Source of the DNA: Trachythela sp. YZ-2020
Lineage: Eukaryota; Cnidaria; Anthozoa; Malacalcyonacea; Clavulariidae
NCBI GenBank assembly: GCA_016169945.1
Contig: JADLSH010000252.1
Coordinates: 62,001 to 126,000 of the forward strand
Direction of reading: 5' to 3'
DNA length: 64,000 nt
In this document: piece after piece, positions 10,891-22,652 of the stretch
Position numbering within the stretch: position 1 is the first letter of the stretch
How the letters are laid out: each line of letters begins with the position of its first letter
Position numbers and translations under genes: made by a program
Notes under the pieces: generated by a model
Database searches by the model: none
What the model was told of the DNA's origin: nothing
The model's input: the letters and a program-made list of their open reading frames with translations, nothing else

Positions 10891-11990
10891 TTAGTAGGGA
10901 AATATGCCAGAATTAACTAATAATAAAAAATCTTGACATTTGAAGAGGTGTCTCAGTGTTTTTCTTCTTACTTTGACCTTTTCTGTGCACTTTTTGGGCG
11001 ACAGTTTGATTCGGGTGGCGTCGCAGTCTTGGGCACCTTTACAAGCGAACACACTTGGGGTAATATCCAAGTCCTCAAATATTTTGAGCAATGAAATATC
11101 TCCATCATTAAACTTCATGACAGCCAAATAAGTAGCCAGAGCTACAGTTTCTTACTCCACATATGTTGTTTCAGGGCATCTGTCCCAAATCATACAGTTC
11201 AAGCATTCGTTAACATTCTGCGTCAAGCGCCATCTTCTGCCTAGTGCCATCTAGAGATATCCCGCACTCTCCTTCGTCATTTCCACTCTTCTCTTTAACC
11301 TCCATTGCATTAGTGTTCATGCTGTCATTTGCTAATTGTTTAACAATTAGCAAGAGCTTTCCATTTTGGATCTTGGTAACGTTACGACGAGTTGGTGGTG
11401 AAGGCCTATCCCAAATTTTTGTAAAGGTTTGCACACGCCCCCCGTGGAAATCAGCTACGGTTGACGAGGTTAGCGTGTATAAATGAAGTTATACTGCTAC
11501 TACTACAAAAGCATTGTGCCCTCTACCAATTTATCTGAAAGCCAGGACAGCTCTGACATTAATTTCATAGGAATGCCCTTGCTTGTTTGATGTATTGAAA
11601 CAATACTTCCATTCACACTCCAAACTTTGACATTCCAAAACAATATAATAGGAAAAGCCATTTTTTTTCTTCATGCCAACATGAGAGTCATGTTACCACC
11701 ACATTCAGGGCTTTTCAAAATGCCATCAAAGAGACTAAACAGTACAGACAAGTCCATAAATATCGTACCTGTCTTCACAGCGTCAATCTTTTCCGTGTTA
11801 CCTCCAAAATTGGCACTTTGGTCACAAAATTTAACTCCAGAAGGTCCAGAGTTTATATTACTGGAACCGCCATCTTTAATGGTGGAATTCCACCCTTTTT
11901 CTCTTTCTATTACGAGAATTTCCCATTTATACGATCAGAATAACAAATGGATTCCACTATTCAACCCGAAAAATCAACTTTTCGAATAAA
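10891..11990 (-). pseudogene. Mutator-like transposase-family remnant
   Basis: Three collinear pieces are seen on the minus strand. The first (11990-11520) includes KTGTIFMDLSVLFSLFDGIL and SPECGGN, matching the M-L-L-CPEC region near the start of these proteins. The second (11434-11210) has LANDSMN...EVKEK and ISLDGTRQK, matching the E-S-M..A..E and VSVDGTWQRRG region. The third (11210-10891) has CMIWDRCP, ALATYLAVMKFNDGD and the basic end. The central catalytic part between DGT and ECL is deleted and stops interrupt the frame. Proteins of this family are abundant in invertebrate genomes. I did not find its termini. Confidence 0.65.
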
Positions 11991-12224
11991 AAATGTAAAA
12001 TAACCAAGATTATTGAAGAGAATTGACACGCTGTTGTAAATATTTAGACCGCTAACAAAATTGCTATTCATAGCCATATGACCACCCCCCAAACGGACTA
12101 ATCACAATACAGCTAGATGAAAGAGCCTAAATAACATACACCAAAAGCAGAACTAAAAAAGAACTCGTTTTGTGGCAGTTTTTCATCCGAATTTGCCGGG
12201 TACCGTACTTAATTCGTCCGGTTC

Positions 12225-12481
12225 CATTTGTCAACAGGGGGAATTCGTGCGATAAGATGTGCTTAAATTGACGAATTCACCCGGTTTCATGTGTCCCGTA
12301 TCAACCAGCGAACGGTGCAAATTTGATAGTGATATGCTTTCGAATTCATATATGGTCCCTTGTAGAGCCTCATGCTTAGAGCAGCTAATTTTCCCATTAA
12401 CCGTCCGGCAAGTTTTGAAAATGAAACTTCAAAATTGAAGCTCACGCGGCCGTCGTCATGTTTTTCAAAGATTTCCCGCAA
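12225..12481 (-). CDS. Conserved unidentified reading frame beside the glycosyltransferase-like exon (copy A)
   Basis: Encodes SFNFEVSFSKLAGRLMGKLAALSM, then changes frame and continues GTIYEFESISLSNLHRSLVD and TGHMKPGEFVNLSTS. The same peptide is open without interruption in the second duplication unit (49716-49958). I do not recognise it. It sits about 130 bases downstream of the stop codon of the glycosyltransferase-like exon, on the same strand, so it could be a further exon, an unrelated gene, or 3' non-coding sequence that happens to be open. The frame break here argues that this copy is not translated as a whole. Confidence 0.3.
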
Positions 12482-12611
12482 AATATAAGCATGCTGTTGC
12501 TTATTTCTTTTACTTTTGCTTTCGACAAAATAGTATTTGCGATATTTATTTTAATTTATACTAGAAATATATATTTCAATAATATATTATATTAACGTTA
12601 TATACATTTTA

Positions 12612-13521
12612 TTAACAGGACGTATAATGTTTTACATAGGGTAACACTTTCGATTTAAATATTTTTCTGTTCTGATATCCCTTGTTCCCAAAGAACTTAA
12701 CAGGATGTAAGAACATAACATCTTCTGAGAATTTGGGCCAAACGTATTTCACGTTAGAAAAATCCTGAAACCCGAATATTTCCGGTAAATAGACACCTTT
12801 CGCATTCTCCCAAGATTTGAAACCGTCGAGCATACTTAAAATAGTCGGAAATGCTATTTCTAAGAACACTTTATTTTGAAAAAATATCCTGGAAAGTGTT
12901 GCGAATTCCCTACTCAACCTTCCAGGAACGTACGCAAAGTCGGACCACGTACGAAAACACATCGTTCTATTTTTACCATTACAATAGTGCGTGTATAGCA
13001 ACATTTTGATATCGATATTTGGCTTAATTATGGATTCATATGAAAAACCGACCAATTTTTGAAAAGTTTTCTCGCAATTCTTTAAACCATTCTCTTTTTT
13101 CCACCACATCCAATCATCTCGAACTGGTCTGCGATTCATTTCATGAGCCACGTTTTGATCAATCTCTGCTCCTTTCCAAATGTTATCCTTGTTCAATTTC
13201 GCAAAATTCCACCAGTTAACAATCATATCATCGTTAACAAACATATACCCCCTGTAACCCGGATGCAAGCGCATTACTCTCCCCAGGCATTCGTAACTAT
13301 AGTAACCGCGCGGTCCGAAATCCACGGCTAAAACCTGGAACTCGGTACTGGATTTAGGTCCACAAACAGCAACGTGGGGGAATGCATCTTTATACTGAGA
13401 TAAGATGAAAGGTACAGTGCTGTAGAATGGATAATGATATACCACGACCAAGAGAACATCTTGGAAGTAATTCTTTAGACATTTACCACCGCTCGTGTCC
13501 ACAAAATTTCTGTATTCTCCT
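12612..13521 (-). CDS. Glycosyltransferase-like protein (STELLO/DUF288-like?), 3' exon, copy A
   Basis: An open exon of about 300 codons, running from a 3' splice site (TTTATTTCTCTCTACAG ending at 13522) to a stop at 12612. The first codons read EYRNFVDTSGG. It carries VVVYHYPFYSTVPFILSQY, GYYSYECLGRVM, the DxD-like MFVNDDMIVNWWN, RPVRDDWMWWKKE and MCFRTWSDFAYVPG. The overall pattern (short beta strand, Asn-Asp-Asp after GYRGYMF, Trp-rich centre) is that of a nucleotide-sugar glycosyltransferase fold; STELLO/DUF288-like is my best guess from memory. Upstream exons were not found, and LINE DNA begins about 0.7 kb upstream. The exon has no stops or frameshifts. Confidence 0.55.
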
Positions 13522-13559
13522 GTAGAGAGAAATAAAACAAAACGTTAAAGTATGCATTT

Positions 13560-14230
13560 CAAGACGATCAGGAACTATTTTAAGGGAATTATATTGCTGC
13601 CAGAAGAGCAAAAAGGGAAAAAATATAATTTTGCGGCATGTTAAATAGCAATGGAGCACTGAAAAGCTCTGTAGCTAATCAGTTCAGTGCAGTACTGAAC
13701 TGCTTAAAGTGCACCTCACCTCAAATTTTTTTTTTGGCTTTATCAAATCTTGGCATCATTTCTAGTATATCCGTGAAATGTTTTTTTAATTTGGCCAAAT
13801 CGTTAGATTTTTATGGCGTTTTGAACTTAGCTTTCGATGGACCTTGGCCGTCGTATTTTCTAACCAAAAAGAGCCTGGGTCTAGCCCATTTTCTGACGTC
13901 ACACAAGGTAGTCGGCATTTAGCTTTGATCGGCTTGTATTCAGTTCGCCATTTCGGCTTTGCTTGCCTTGAATCGTGTTTTTTTATGGCTTTCATGTCTA
14001 ACCATGAACAGACTAGCACACAGGATATATATAATTGCTATATATGGATAGAATCAGCTTTAGAAGAGCTATCTAACAATATGCCTGTATTACAAGACTG
14101 TATTATTTAGTTCGAGCACGTTGAAAATGGCCAACTTCGCACGCGTGTAGGCATCTAAAACTACAACTTGTTTACACGATATAGGTCACTGCTATATATT
14201 GTATTGTGTGTATTTAATGAATTTACCTTG
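13560..14230. other. Non-coding spacer, first part shared with 51.06-51.24 kb
   Basis: The first 150 bases follow the second unit closely (intron of the glycosyltransferase-like gene). From about 13700 there is unmatched sequence with a T9 run. Overlapping ORFs at 13638-14110 on both strands show no domain and no conservation within the window. Confidence 0.5.
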
Positions 14231-14400
14231 CAGCCATGAAGGCTGAATTACGTAATTATTACAATTAATACTAAGCTAAAACCAATTATTTACATACATG
14301 ATATCATAATTATGCTAATTACTTATAAGACAACACTACTTAGATAAAAATTAGTAAAAATATTTTAAATCTTAACTATTCTAAAATTCAAGAAAGGATG

Positions 14401-15971
14401 CTAACTATTATTAACCTTTTTACACATTGCATATATAAAAGAGTTTTCCACCCTATTTGTATGAGTCATAGGAATATTAAACGTTCTTTCATGTCTTAAA
14501 TTGTAACTAAGTTCATTCCTATCTGGTAATAAATTATGAATTTTATTGTTTGAGTCAGACACAGCAGATTGAAATAACTTATCACAAAGATGTTCGTGGT
14601 GGTCTTTCAAAGATGGAATACCAAGTAAATTTAGTGTATCAGAATAATTTTCTTCAGGCATGATAATGGCCATAGCTCTTTTCTCCAACCGTTTCAAATC
14701 ATTTTGCAAGTATTGAGGCAGTGCATAATAAAATACCGGGATGGCATAGTCCATGACAGATCTAACACATGATGTGTAAAAGGTGGCCAAGTCTTTACAT
14801 GGAACATTTGCACGTTTAAGTTGTTTAAGAAAATAAAGTCTCTTGTTGACCTTTTTGACCACTTCGTCTATGTGAGGTTTCCATGATAGTTTATTGTTAA
14901 TAGTAAGACCCAAGAGTTTAATATTCGTAACAACTTCTAACTCTTTTCCATTAATTACAATTGGATCAAAGGGCCTCGACTCAGCGTTAAAAGAGATCCG
15001 TAGCTCCTTACATTTATCTGGATTAAGTTGCATTCTGTTTTCATTAGACCACATAATCACATCATCTGTAATATTTTGGGCATTACTAATAGAGTCTTTC
15101 GGAACAATTTCTGATACTGTTGAATCATCAATATACTTCCAGAAGTCTACTTGAGTTACTTTTAGATCGTTTATCAGTAAAATAAATAACCAAGGTCCTA
15201 ACTTAGTTCCTTGGGGACACCAGATGGAATTGGGCCCCATTCTGAATAACAGGTATCAGCTAATTTAACACGTTGGTATCTATTTGTCAGAAATCTGATA
15301 TCCAGTTGATGACGCTATAAGGTATTTCTAATTCTGATAACTTTTGAATCAAGATTGAATGATCGATGAAATCGAACGCTTTGCGATAATCGAAAAGGAT
15401 CGATCTTGTGACAGCACCATTACCGTCAGTGGCAGTGGACCAGCGATGGATCATGCTGATTAATGCAATGGTAGTAGAACTTTTAGGAATAGCGCCGTAC
15501 TGGTTCGGGTCGATGACTTTCAAAACCGCTGGTTTCACATAATCAGCGACAATAAATTCCTCAGCAACTTTAGAAATACTAGCAGTAAGTGAAATAGGTC
15601 TTAAATCTTTCTTCGGATTTTTACAATTTTTATCTTTGGCAAAGGTGTGATATCAGCCATTTTCCAGGTGGTAGGTACACGTTGCTCTCGATACGAAGTG
15701 TTGAGAATAAGTGAGATTGAAGGGCCAGAACATACGAGTATTCCTTTAATACCCAATTAGGTAATTTATCGGGACCACTTGCCCTGTTCGTTGGAAGTTT
15801 TGACAAAACTTTTGCACCCTTATTTCGGATACATTTGGAAAGATTGACATTTCTTCCAACGGAAAATTTGGCAACGGAGATTGTAGCCTGTATTCCTCGA
15901 GAGGTTCTAAAATGCTGTATTAATTTCATTTGCTCGTTCTTTCTGTGTAAGGTTAGAAAACGCTTCAACAT
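14401..15971 (-). pseudogene. LINE reverse transcriptase, frameshifted
   Basis: Pieces in three frames give the RT in order: LPTNRASGPDKLPNWVLKEY, then FQALV-region sequence lost near 15600, then AVLKVIDPNQYGAIPKSST, motif A LFDYRKAFDFIDHSIL, motif B PQGTKLGPWLFILLINDL, and motif C YIDDSTV. The thumb and C-terminal part follow (LLGLTINNKLSWKPHID, RLEKRAMAIIMP, ending MCKKVNNS). YIDD in place of the usual YADD/FADD is a tolerated variant. At least two frameshifts inactivate it. Confidence 0.85.
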
Positions 15972-16255
15972 TGGTTAAACTTATCGGTTCCCGTTTGGTG
16001 TTAAAATTAGAAATACGTTTAACTTCACTCCACCATTTCTTCGGGGTTTTTTTTTCCAACTTACGAATATTTAATTTATAGTATTTCGCTCTGCAAGATT
16101 TTCGCTCCTATTGACCAAGTTCCTATACTGTTTAAATATCTTCGATTTAGTTCCTTCAGTAACAAAAGCCTGCTGTCTTTTCTTGATGAGCGATTTCAGT
16201 TTGTTATTTATCCATGGTGCATCTGTCGTGGAAACTTTAATTTCTTTGCTTGGCA

Positions 16256-17278
16256 TCAAAAGCTCAAAGCCGGTAAAACTACATCGTAAAAGGTATTCCA
16301 CATTTCTTCGCAGTTGTTCTGATCGGAAATAATTGAATACCAGTCTATTGAACTTAGGTATCTACCAAATTCGGCTCTGCGAGATTGACGATGGTCTCGT
16401 TTCATTATAACAGTCTTCTTATTGGGTTTATGACTTTTATCTAGTGGACGGACAATTACGGTATTGTGGTCGGAGAGGCCAAAAGGGGGTAGGATTTCCG
16501 GTAAAAAGTAATATTCGTGCAAATTGGTTAACACTAAGTCCAAAATAGCATCGTTTCTCGTCGGAGCTTTAACTAATTGTTTAAGTTGAAAATGCTTCAG
16601 TAACCTGTTAATATTTAGGCGGTTAAAATCTCCAGCCAATAAAATGCCACTATTGGGATACTTTGATTCAATCAAGGTAAGCGTTTGGAACAAGTGATCA
16701 CAAATTGTTTTACTATCTCCTCCTGGCGGATGGTACAAAACACCGACAACTATACTTGAGATTCCTCGAGGGAGTCTGTTTGGTCTAATGCGGAGCCACA
16801 AAAGTTCGTGATGTTCACAGCAATTAAGATCTTCAAGAAGTTTAAAATTATTTAATTGTTCAATATTTACATAAATGCACACGCCCCCGTGGTCATCTGT
16901 CTTCCTGTCTCTACGAAAAACAGTATATCCAGGGATGCTAATGACGCTGTCATCTACTGATTCCTTCAGCCAGGTCTCGGTAATAAATGCTAAATCAATC
17001 TGATGGCGTGGTATAAACTCAGACACCTCATCTATTTTAGGCGCTAAGGATCTCACGTTTGATACACATATTCTTGGTACTCTAGGTTTACTTTCACATT
17101 GGTTATTGGACGTTATTTGATCTAAGGATATTGTAGATAGGCATCTGTTATAATTATTTTTATTATCAACATTGCTTCGGGGAAAACAAGGTCGGGTAGT
17201 AACTCTGACTGGTATATTGTAGGTCGATTCATGAGGAGTAGTTGGTATATGGTCTTCTAATAATAATAACTGAACCAC
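16256..17278 (-). pseudogene. LINE apurinic-type endonuclease domain
   Basis: An open stretch of 340 codons with the endonuclease motifs in order: CVSNVRSL (N of the first metal site), DLAFITETWLK (catalytic Glu), GVCIYV, VVGVLYHPPGG, LLAGDFNRLN and LSDHNTV (the SDH catalytic end). This nicks target DNA to prime reverse transcription. All motif residues are present; the domain itself looks intact, although it is cut off from a working RT by frameshifts. Confidence 0.88.
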
Positions 17279-18494
17279 TTCATTTTGTCTCTCCTCTTGG
17301 ACTCCTGGTGAAAACCCCTCGGTTGATTATTGTTGGGGTTCGTTGATGAACCGTCCCTTGAAGGGACTCCTTGTTTTGTACCATGTCATTTTTACGACCT
17401 CTCCTTTGTTCCCTTGTTGGCCGACTTACTCCCACGCGCTTTCGTCCGTTGATCTCGATAAGTAATACGTATTGGAATAGATTGGTAGTTGTTTTGATTT
17501 TGCGGGAGCAAAGAACTTGACAGCATTTGACGTTGACCCTCGTTTCTACTATGTTGGCTTGGCTGTCTTGCATAACCAATAGAACTAGGGGGGGTGTGTT
17601 GGAAGTTCATCAAATCTACTTGTTCCATACTATTTCGAAGCGATTGATTTTTGTTCTGGTTACTGAGCATGACTCATTACCAACAACTGATTGTCTGCAT
17701 GGATGAGTAATTTCTTCAGTATTTCTTTCACATGTATCTATGATAGAATTTGCACGCGTGATCACAGTGTTGTTCATATTATGTGTAGTAATTTCGTCCG
17801 AACTCCTAATACGCTCACCGAACTCAGCATAGTGCAATATATGTTGATGCTCAGAGGCATCCAAGGGAAGAGCCATCAAGGGCTCGGAAACAGTAGAATT
17901 ATCCACTTGCTCAAAATTTTTTATTGATTCTAAACTGGTTCCGTTTGTCGGATTCCTATCCTCCATTCTGTTAATGAGTTTATCACAAGATAGCTCATTA
18001 ATAGTCGTATTCATTGATTCAAGGACAATAGTCTTTCTCTCGTCTTCAGTTTTATACAGTTTTTGGTATGAAGCATGTAAACTGCATGTGGTGAACTGCA
18101 TGAGAACGACCTTCTGGGGGGACCTGGTGTTTGGTAGTCTCAGGGGCTAGATTTCCTGCATCTTCAGACACAATTTTTGATATATCGCATCTGGACAGAC
18201 AGAATATTAACTATGAAAGCAATGTTTCGGTTTGGTTATGGGAATTTGTACTGTTTTAAAACTTGGGTTCCAAAGCTTATATGTTAAAAAAGCCTTGATC
18301 CTGGAATTATATAGCTAAGTATTACTGATAATGTTATTAAATATACAATTTTAATGCTTAAAATAAGCTATTTAAATTTCAAGTTTGTTTCCTTTTTCAG
18401 TCAAATGTTAATATATAAAAAATAGAAAATAAATAATTTTACACAATTTGATAAAAATTGAATGTAAAGCAACACGTTTGACAAAGACACGTTT

Positions 18495-19310
18495 GGTCCT
18501 CGCATTAGCGAGTTGTGTAAGAAGGTAAATCGACAACTTCCTGTCTTTAGTAGGCTTAAGAAAATACTGACAAAGGACACCAAAATTAAGCTCTACAACG
18601 CATTCATTCTTCCTCACCTAACTTATTGTTCCACAGTATGGATGCATTGCGGCAAGTCAAATTCGGCAAAGTTAGAAAAATTAAACAAACGCATCCTACG
18701 AATAATTATCAACGATAAACGCAGTACGTATGATAAACTTTTAGAACGCATGGGCATGACTTCATTACATAATAGGCGCATACAAGACATGTGTATCATG
18801 ATTTATAAATCACTAAACGGATTAGCTCCAACTTTTATAGCAGAAATGTTGGAAATACGAAACAGTTGTTACAATCTGAGAGGAACCCTTAAACTACGAA
18901 TTCCAAAGAAGGATACAACCAAGTTTGGCATGAACAGTTTCCAGTATTACGGTGCCAAGATTTGGAATACACTAACAGACGAACTAAGAACCGCTTCTAC
19001 TCTCAATATCTTTAAAACCAACATAAGAAAGATTGATTTCCAAGAATGCGATTGCGAATGCTGTAGGACGTGCTTGCAAGACCAATAGACAAAAACATCA
19101 TCGTAATTATTTTGTAATCAAATCATGTAACTATAGTTGATAGTTGTTAGCACTTATTTACACTAGTTTACAAATTAGATGATATTAATTCACTAATTAA
19201 TTTACTAATTTACTCGATTGTACTAGCCAATGGCTAGACGCCTAATAAGCCTCATTTTTTGAGTTTTAAATAAAGTTATATTATATTGTATTGTATTGTA
19301 TTGTAACACA
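18495..19310 (+). mobile_element. LINE 3' fragment with (TATTG)n tail
   Basis: The plus-strand frame 18513-19088 is the C-terminal part of a non-LTR RT: LPVFSRLKKILT, KLYNAFILPHLTYCSTVWMH, KLEKLNKRILRII, and the closing KFGMNSFQYYGAKIWNTLTD followed by a Cys-rich end (CDCECCRTC). The 3' UTR ends at 19265-19305 with TATTG repeats after AATAAAG, a pentamer tail made by target-primed reverse transcription. It is 5' truncated at about 18495, upstream of motifs A-C. Confidence 0.85.
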
Positions 19311-20735
19311 AATTATCTCCCTTGCTATATAATTACATACTGCTGGCTCAACCTAGATTGCAGATAACAGTGTTATCTGATAGCATAACAGATTTATCTG
19401 CAAGTTGCTTCACAGCACAAAACTCATTTATCACTGCATAAATTGGTTATCATTTATCCCTGAAGCGACGAGGCTGTCGTTACATGAATGGGACTTTTTA
19501 TCGAGTCTGTCTCGTCAAATCAATTATTCACGAATTGGACAAGTACGGTATTTATATATGTTTGTCCTGTACGTAATGTTTACAGCATGAACGGCAGTGT
19601 TGTATTGAATCATAGTTAATAAAGATAACATGGTTAGGAAACTCGTCAAATTACAAAGCAGCTAAAAATTGAATGGGATTTATGTTGAACGGTACCTGAC
19701 CGTGCACAAATATTTTGTTTTACATTAATTAATATTTAAGAAACACGGTTTGGAGATTAAGCCTAAGTATTTCTATTGGTCGATTCATAAAACTACAATA
19801 TATTCACTAACCGTGACCATGCACAAATGCAAACAAAAACATAGAACAAAAGCGAAAGCCGAGTTTTCTAACCATGTCATCTCTACATATTAACTATGAT
19901 TGAATACACAACGCGAGCCGAAGGCGAGTACATTGCAATACGGACGCGAACTTGTGAATGAACCAATTCATATGCAAACTAGTTACAAGCATCAAGCATT
20001 CGTGGTTGTAACAGAAGTGAGAAGAGCTACAATTCCATGATCTGGAAATGAAACTGGATTTAGTATCTATTGTGGTAAAAATGAAGCCGGAAATCAGCCG
20101 TTACTAAAAATAAACTGACAACAATTATTGCTAGAAATTTGTTTGATGCTTCATATGTTAAAATAATTGAGTAATCTAATATTTTAAGAGTTCGAATAGG
20201 TTTTAGAAGAAATAGAGACAATTTTCCTGTATAGTTGGTCGCTTAGTATTGGCCGATTCCTATTGTCTAATAGTGTTTAACTGGCTTCATTTTCTGCTCC
20301 AGTGAAGATCAGTGACCACAACCAATATTGTTAATTTTACGTAGTAAGCATTTTCATTACTCGTTTGTATGAGATTTACAAAAATTTAGGCTACGTGTGT
20401 CACGTTACCCTGGAAATATCCATCTCAAACTCAGTAATAATTCGTGGGGGAATAGGCGAATCATAAGCTTTGTTTCGGTTTCGTGGCGATATTGTGTACA
20501 GTAGTGTGTTTTCACTTCACTAAATTCACTCCTTCACTTGTTACCGCGTCTACTGTCCCCGTGCGGTTTGCCAGACTCGACTCTCGATCCTTAGTTAAAC
20601 TCTATATAATACATTTATTATATGTCATTGATAGATAGCTATATCTCCAAACATGAAGTTGTAGTGGGGAACTTCCGCTGATTATAAAGAAAAGAGGAAC
20701 GTGGGCGCGAAGCAGAATGAAATCGCGAAACGAGG
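19310..20735. other. Non-coding part of duplication unit A
   Basis: No gene seen. The blocks 19956-20030 and 20490-20610 match 51325-51385 and 51530-51625, including CACTGTCCCCGTGCGGTTTG. These mark the collinear path between the two units. Confidence 0.6.
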
Positions 20736-20762
20736 AAACCTCTGCCAAAATAATGGTCGAAA
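20736..20762. repeat. Single end of the CTCTGC-type repeat family
   Basis: CGAGGAAACCTCTGCCAAAA resembles the complement of the TTGGCAGAGGCTTCTC end seen at 21738. Only one end is recognisable here. Confidence 0.35.
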
Positions 20763-20779
20763 TAATGCCCAGGACGATA

Positions 20780-21470
20780 TGGATAGATAGATAGATAGAT
20801 AGCTAGTTTAATTAAGATTACATCGCAGCCTCAAGGCTGAATTACGTAATTTACATGAATATACAAGTATTATAATCTATTACCATAAGAAGTTTAAAAG
20901 ATTTATTATATTATTTACAACCGTATGAATATTGAAAAGTTTTCAAAGTCTCTAAAACTAATTAATTGTTTTGAAATTGACATATTGGAATTAAAAATTA
21001 CATTTTGCTGCCATCGCGAATACGAAAGAGTTTTTAGTTCGATTAGTGCGAGTGTATGGAATATTAAATTTACGTTCATTCCTAAGATCATAATATGAAT
21101 GATGTAACGGTGGAAGCAGGTTACTAAGTTTGTGATTTGGATCTTTTATCATGTTGTTGAACAGTTTTTTACATGTGAGGTTGTGATGTTCTTCCAGTAG
21201 TTGTATATCCAAAGTTTCGCCTGCTACACTATAATTTTCTCCTGGCTTTATTTTTGCCATCGCTCTTTTTTCCAAACGTACCAATTCATTTCCAAACGTA
21301 CCAATTCATTTTTCAAGTATTTCGGAAGGACATGGTAGAAGGCTGGTACAGCATAATCTATAACTGATCGAACGCATGATGTATAAGAGGAGGATGATAA
21401 AGACAATTTGAACGTTTCGTTAAATGAATTATCGATTGAAAGAAAGTAAGTAAAAATATAGCCGATCATT
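20780..21470 (-). mobile_element. LINE (CR1/L2-like) 3' fragment with (ATCT)n tail
   Basis: The minus-strand frames 21469-21248 and 21284-20991 give an RT C-terminus (YTSCVRSVIDYAVPAFYH, RLEKRAMAKIKPGENYS, NIPYTRTNRTKNSFVFAMA) like that of the 14.4-kb element. It ends with the same ATTACGTAATTCAGCC motif and an ATCT-type tail at 20782-20802. There is a short direct duplication (CCAAACGTACCAATTCATTT twice, 21272-21311). It is 5' truncated near 21470. Confidence 0.82.
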
Positions 21471-21737
21471 TTCTTTCTGATCTATTCATAAGTGAATATT
21501 ATTCAAGGGCATAATTTTTGTACGATAGTAGCGATATTACGTACGAGATCGATGATTTACGTCTTTAATTTCTCCGTTTTCTTGTATTATTAAATATTTA
21601 CTATTCTACTTCAAAATTCTTAATATAAAATATACTGAGTTAACTCTGAATAGTTTGAATTATTTCATTGCAAACCCAAACAGTATGACGAAATGTGCGG
21701 CTCACCCCGGTTTTCCGAGCCATTGGGTGTGGCTTTT

Positions 21738-21852
21738 GGCAGAGGCTTCTCTTCCCGCCCTCAAACGTTTTCGTTTCTAAAACGCTCTCCCAACTGGTCA
21801 GCGGTGTTTTTCTTCATATTAACATTTTAAAAAGCCTCTGCGGAGGAGAAAG
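21738..21852. repeat. 115-bp MITE-like repeat, CTCTGCGGAGGAGA family
   Basis: Starts GGCAGAGGCTTCTCTTCCCG and ends AGCCTCTGCGGAGGAGA, so its ends are imperfect inverted repeats. It is a compact relative of the 197-1104 element. Another end copy (AAGCCTCAGTCTGCGGAGGA) is at 28770-28795. Confidence 0.6.
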
Positions 21853-22107
21853 CTATTTTACAATCATTTTGTAAATGTAAAAGTAATACACAATGTTGCG
21901 TGTTACCATGGTTACATGGTTACTTCATGCTACAATAACTTTTGGGAAGTATAATTGCTTAGTTCGAATGGGCGAGGGGATTCTGCATGCATGTATTTCT
22001 GGTATATATATATATATACGTGTAGGTTTAGGTCTACGAAACGCAAAGAGTGCTCGACAACATATAGTTAGAGCAAATTATAGATTTTCGCTTACCTCAA
22101 ATCTTGT

Positions 22108-22148
22108 CTGCAACAGGCTGTTTCATCAGTAAAAGAATCATCAGGCAG
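22108..22148 (-). ncRNA. Hammerhead ribozyme candidate, type A, copy 1
   Basis: On the minus strand: stem I CTGC (22148-22145) pairs with GCAG (22111-22108); core CTGATGA (22144-22138); core GAAA (22124-22121); stem III ACA/TGT closing the triloop GCC; then U at the cleavage position (complement of 22112), giving a GUU triplet. Stem II is the weak point: TTCTTTTACTGAT offers only two or three pairs. Core order and short stem III fit PLE hammerheads. Confidence 0.55.
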
Positions 22149-22184
22149 TGAAAAGTATCGAAATAAATGACCAATTATATGCTT

Positions 22185-22652
22185 CCTGCCGGAACGTGGG
22201 GGTGTATGTGGGAGACAATGTGTGCATGCATGGCTTTGTTTGCGTTGTTTACGCGAAATTTGTTACGATGACGACACCGTGAAATTATTTCAGCTCTTTT
22301 GTTGAGTAAATAATTCTTGTTTTTTCTTTCAAAATACAAAATTTTTCTTCTAAACATAAATTGCATCGTTTTGATCCTCCTGTGTAGGAAATTGAATGTT
22401 TTAAATTGTCCAAATGTATTTGGAAAATTCCGTGTTATTTGCGTGCTTTTTATGCTGAAAAGATTTAGTGTGGTCGGCCAATCGCTCTTTGAATGTGGTT
22501 GCAGTCATGCCAATGTAATTTTTGATCATGTTTGTGTTGCATACTGTGACTGTTGCTTTGTATACTATGTCCCTAGTCATGCATTGTTTTTGAAGCGGGC
22601 AAATGGTGTTTTCTCTACAACTGTAATTGGTAGTGTCCCTGTCCTGTGGCTC
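22185..22652 (-). pseudogene. Inverted copy of PLE GIY-YIG region
   Basis: On the minus strand this repeats the GIY-YIG end of the element (complement of 22570-22652 equals 23173-23260 with few differences). The plus-strand reading of the same bases, joined to the real coding part, creates a long but meaningless N-terminal extension of the 22317-23375 frame. Confidence 0.8.

Larger units (their letters stand above)
14230..18120 (-). mobile_element. LINE (CR1/L2-like) with ORF1, endonuclease and RT, degenerate
   Basis: The longest retrotransposon in the window. On the minus strand it runs from an ORF1-like region (18101-17280, Asn/Ser/Gln-rich, split over two or three frames) through an APE endonuclease (17278-16256) to a reverse transcriptase (about 15971-14401). 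The 3' end has the motif ATTACGTAATTCAGCCTT, shared with the short copy at 20.8 kb. Frame breaks at about 16260, 16030, 15600 and 15260 make it non-autonomous. The length of about 3.9 kb is near full for this group. Confidence 0.85.

Noticed and set aside
13638..14110. Overlapping frames on both strands
   Set aside because: No domain, no conservation in the window, and unusual codon content; probably chance.
22317..22650. N-terminal third of the 352-codon plus-strand frame as a Cys-rich protein
   Set aside because: It is the antisense of an inverted GIY-YIG copy (compare 23173-23640).
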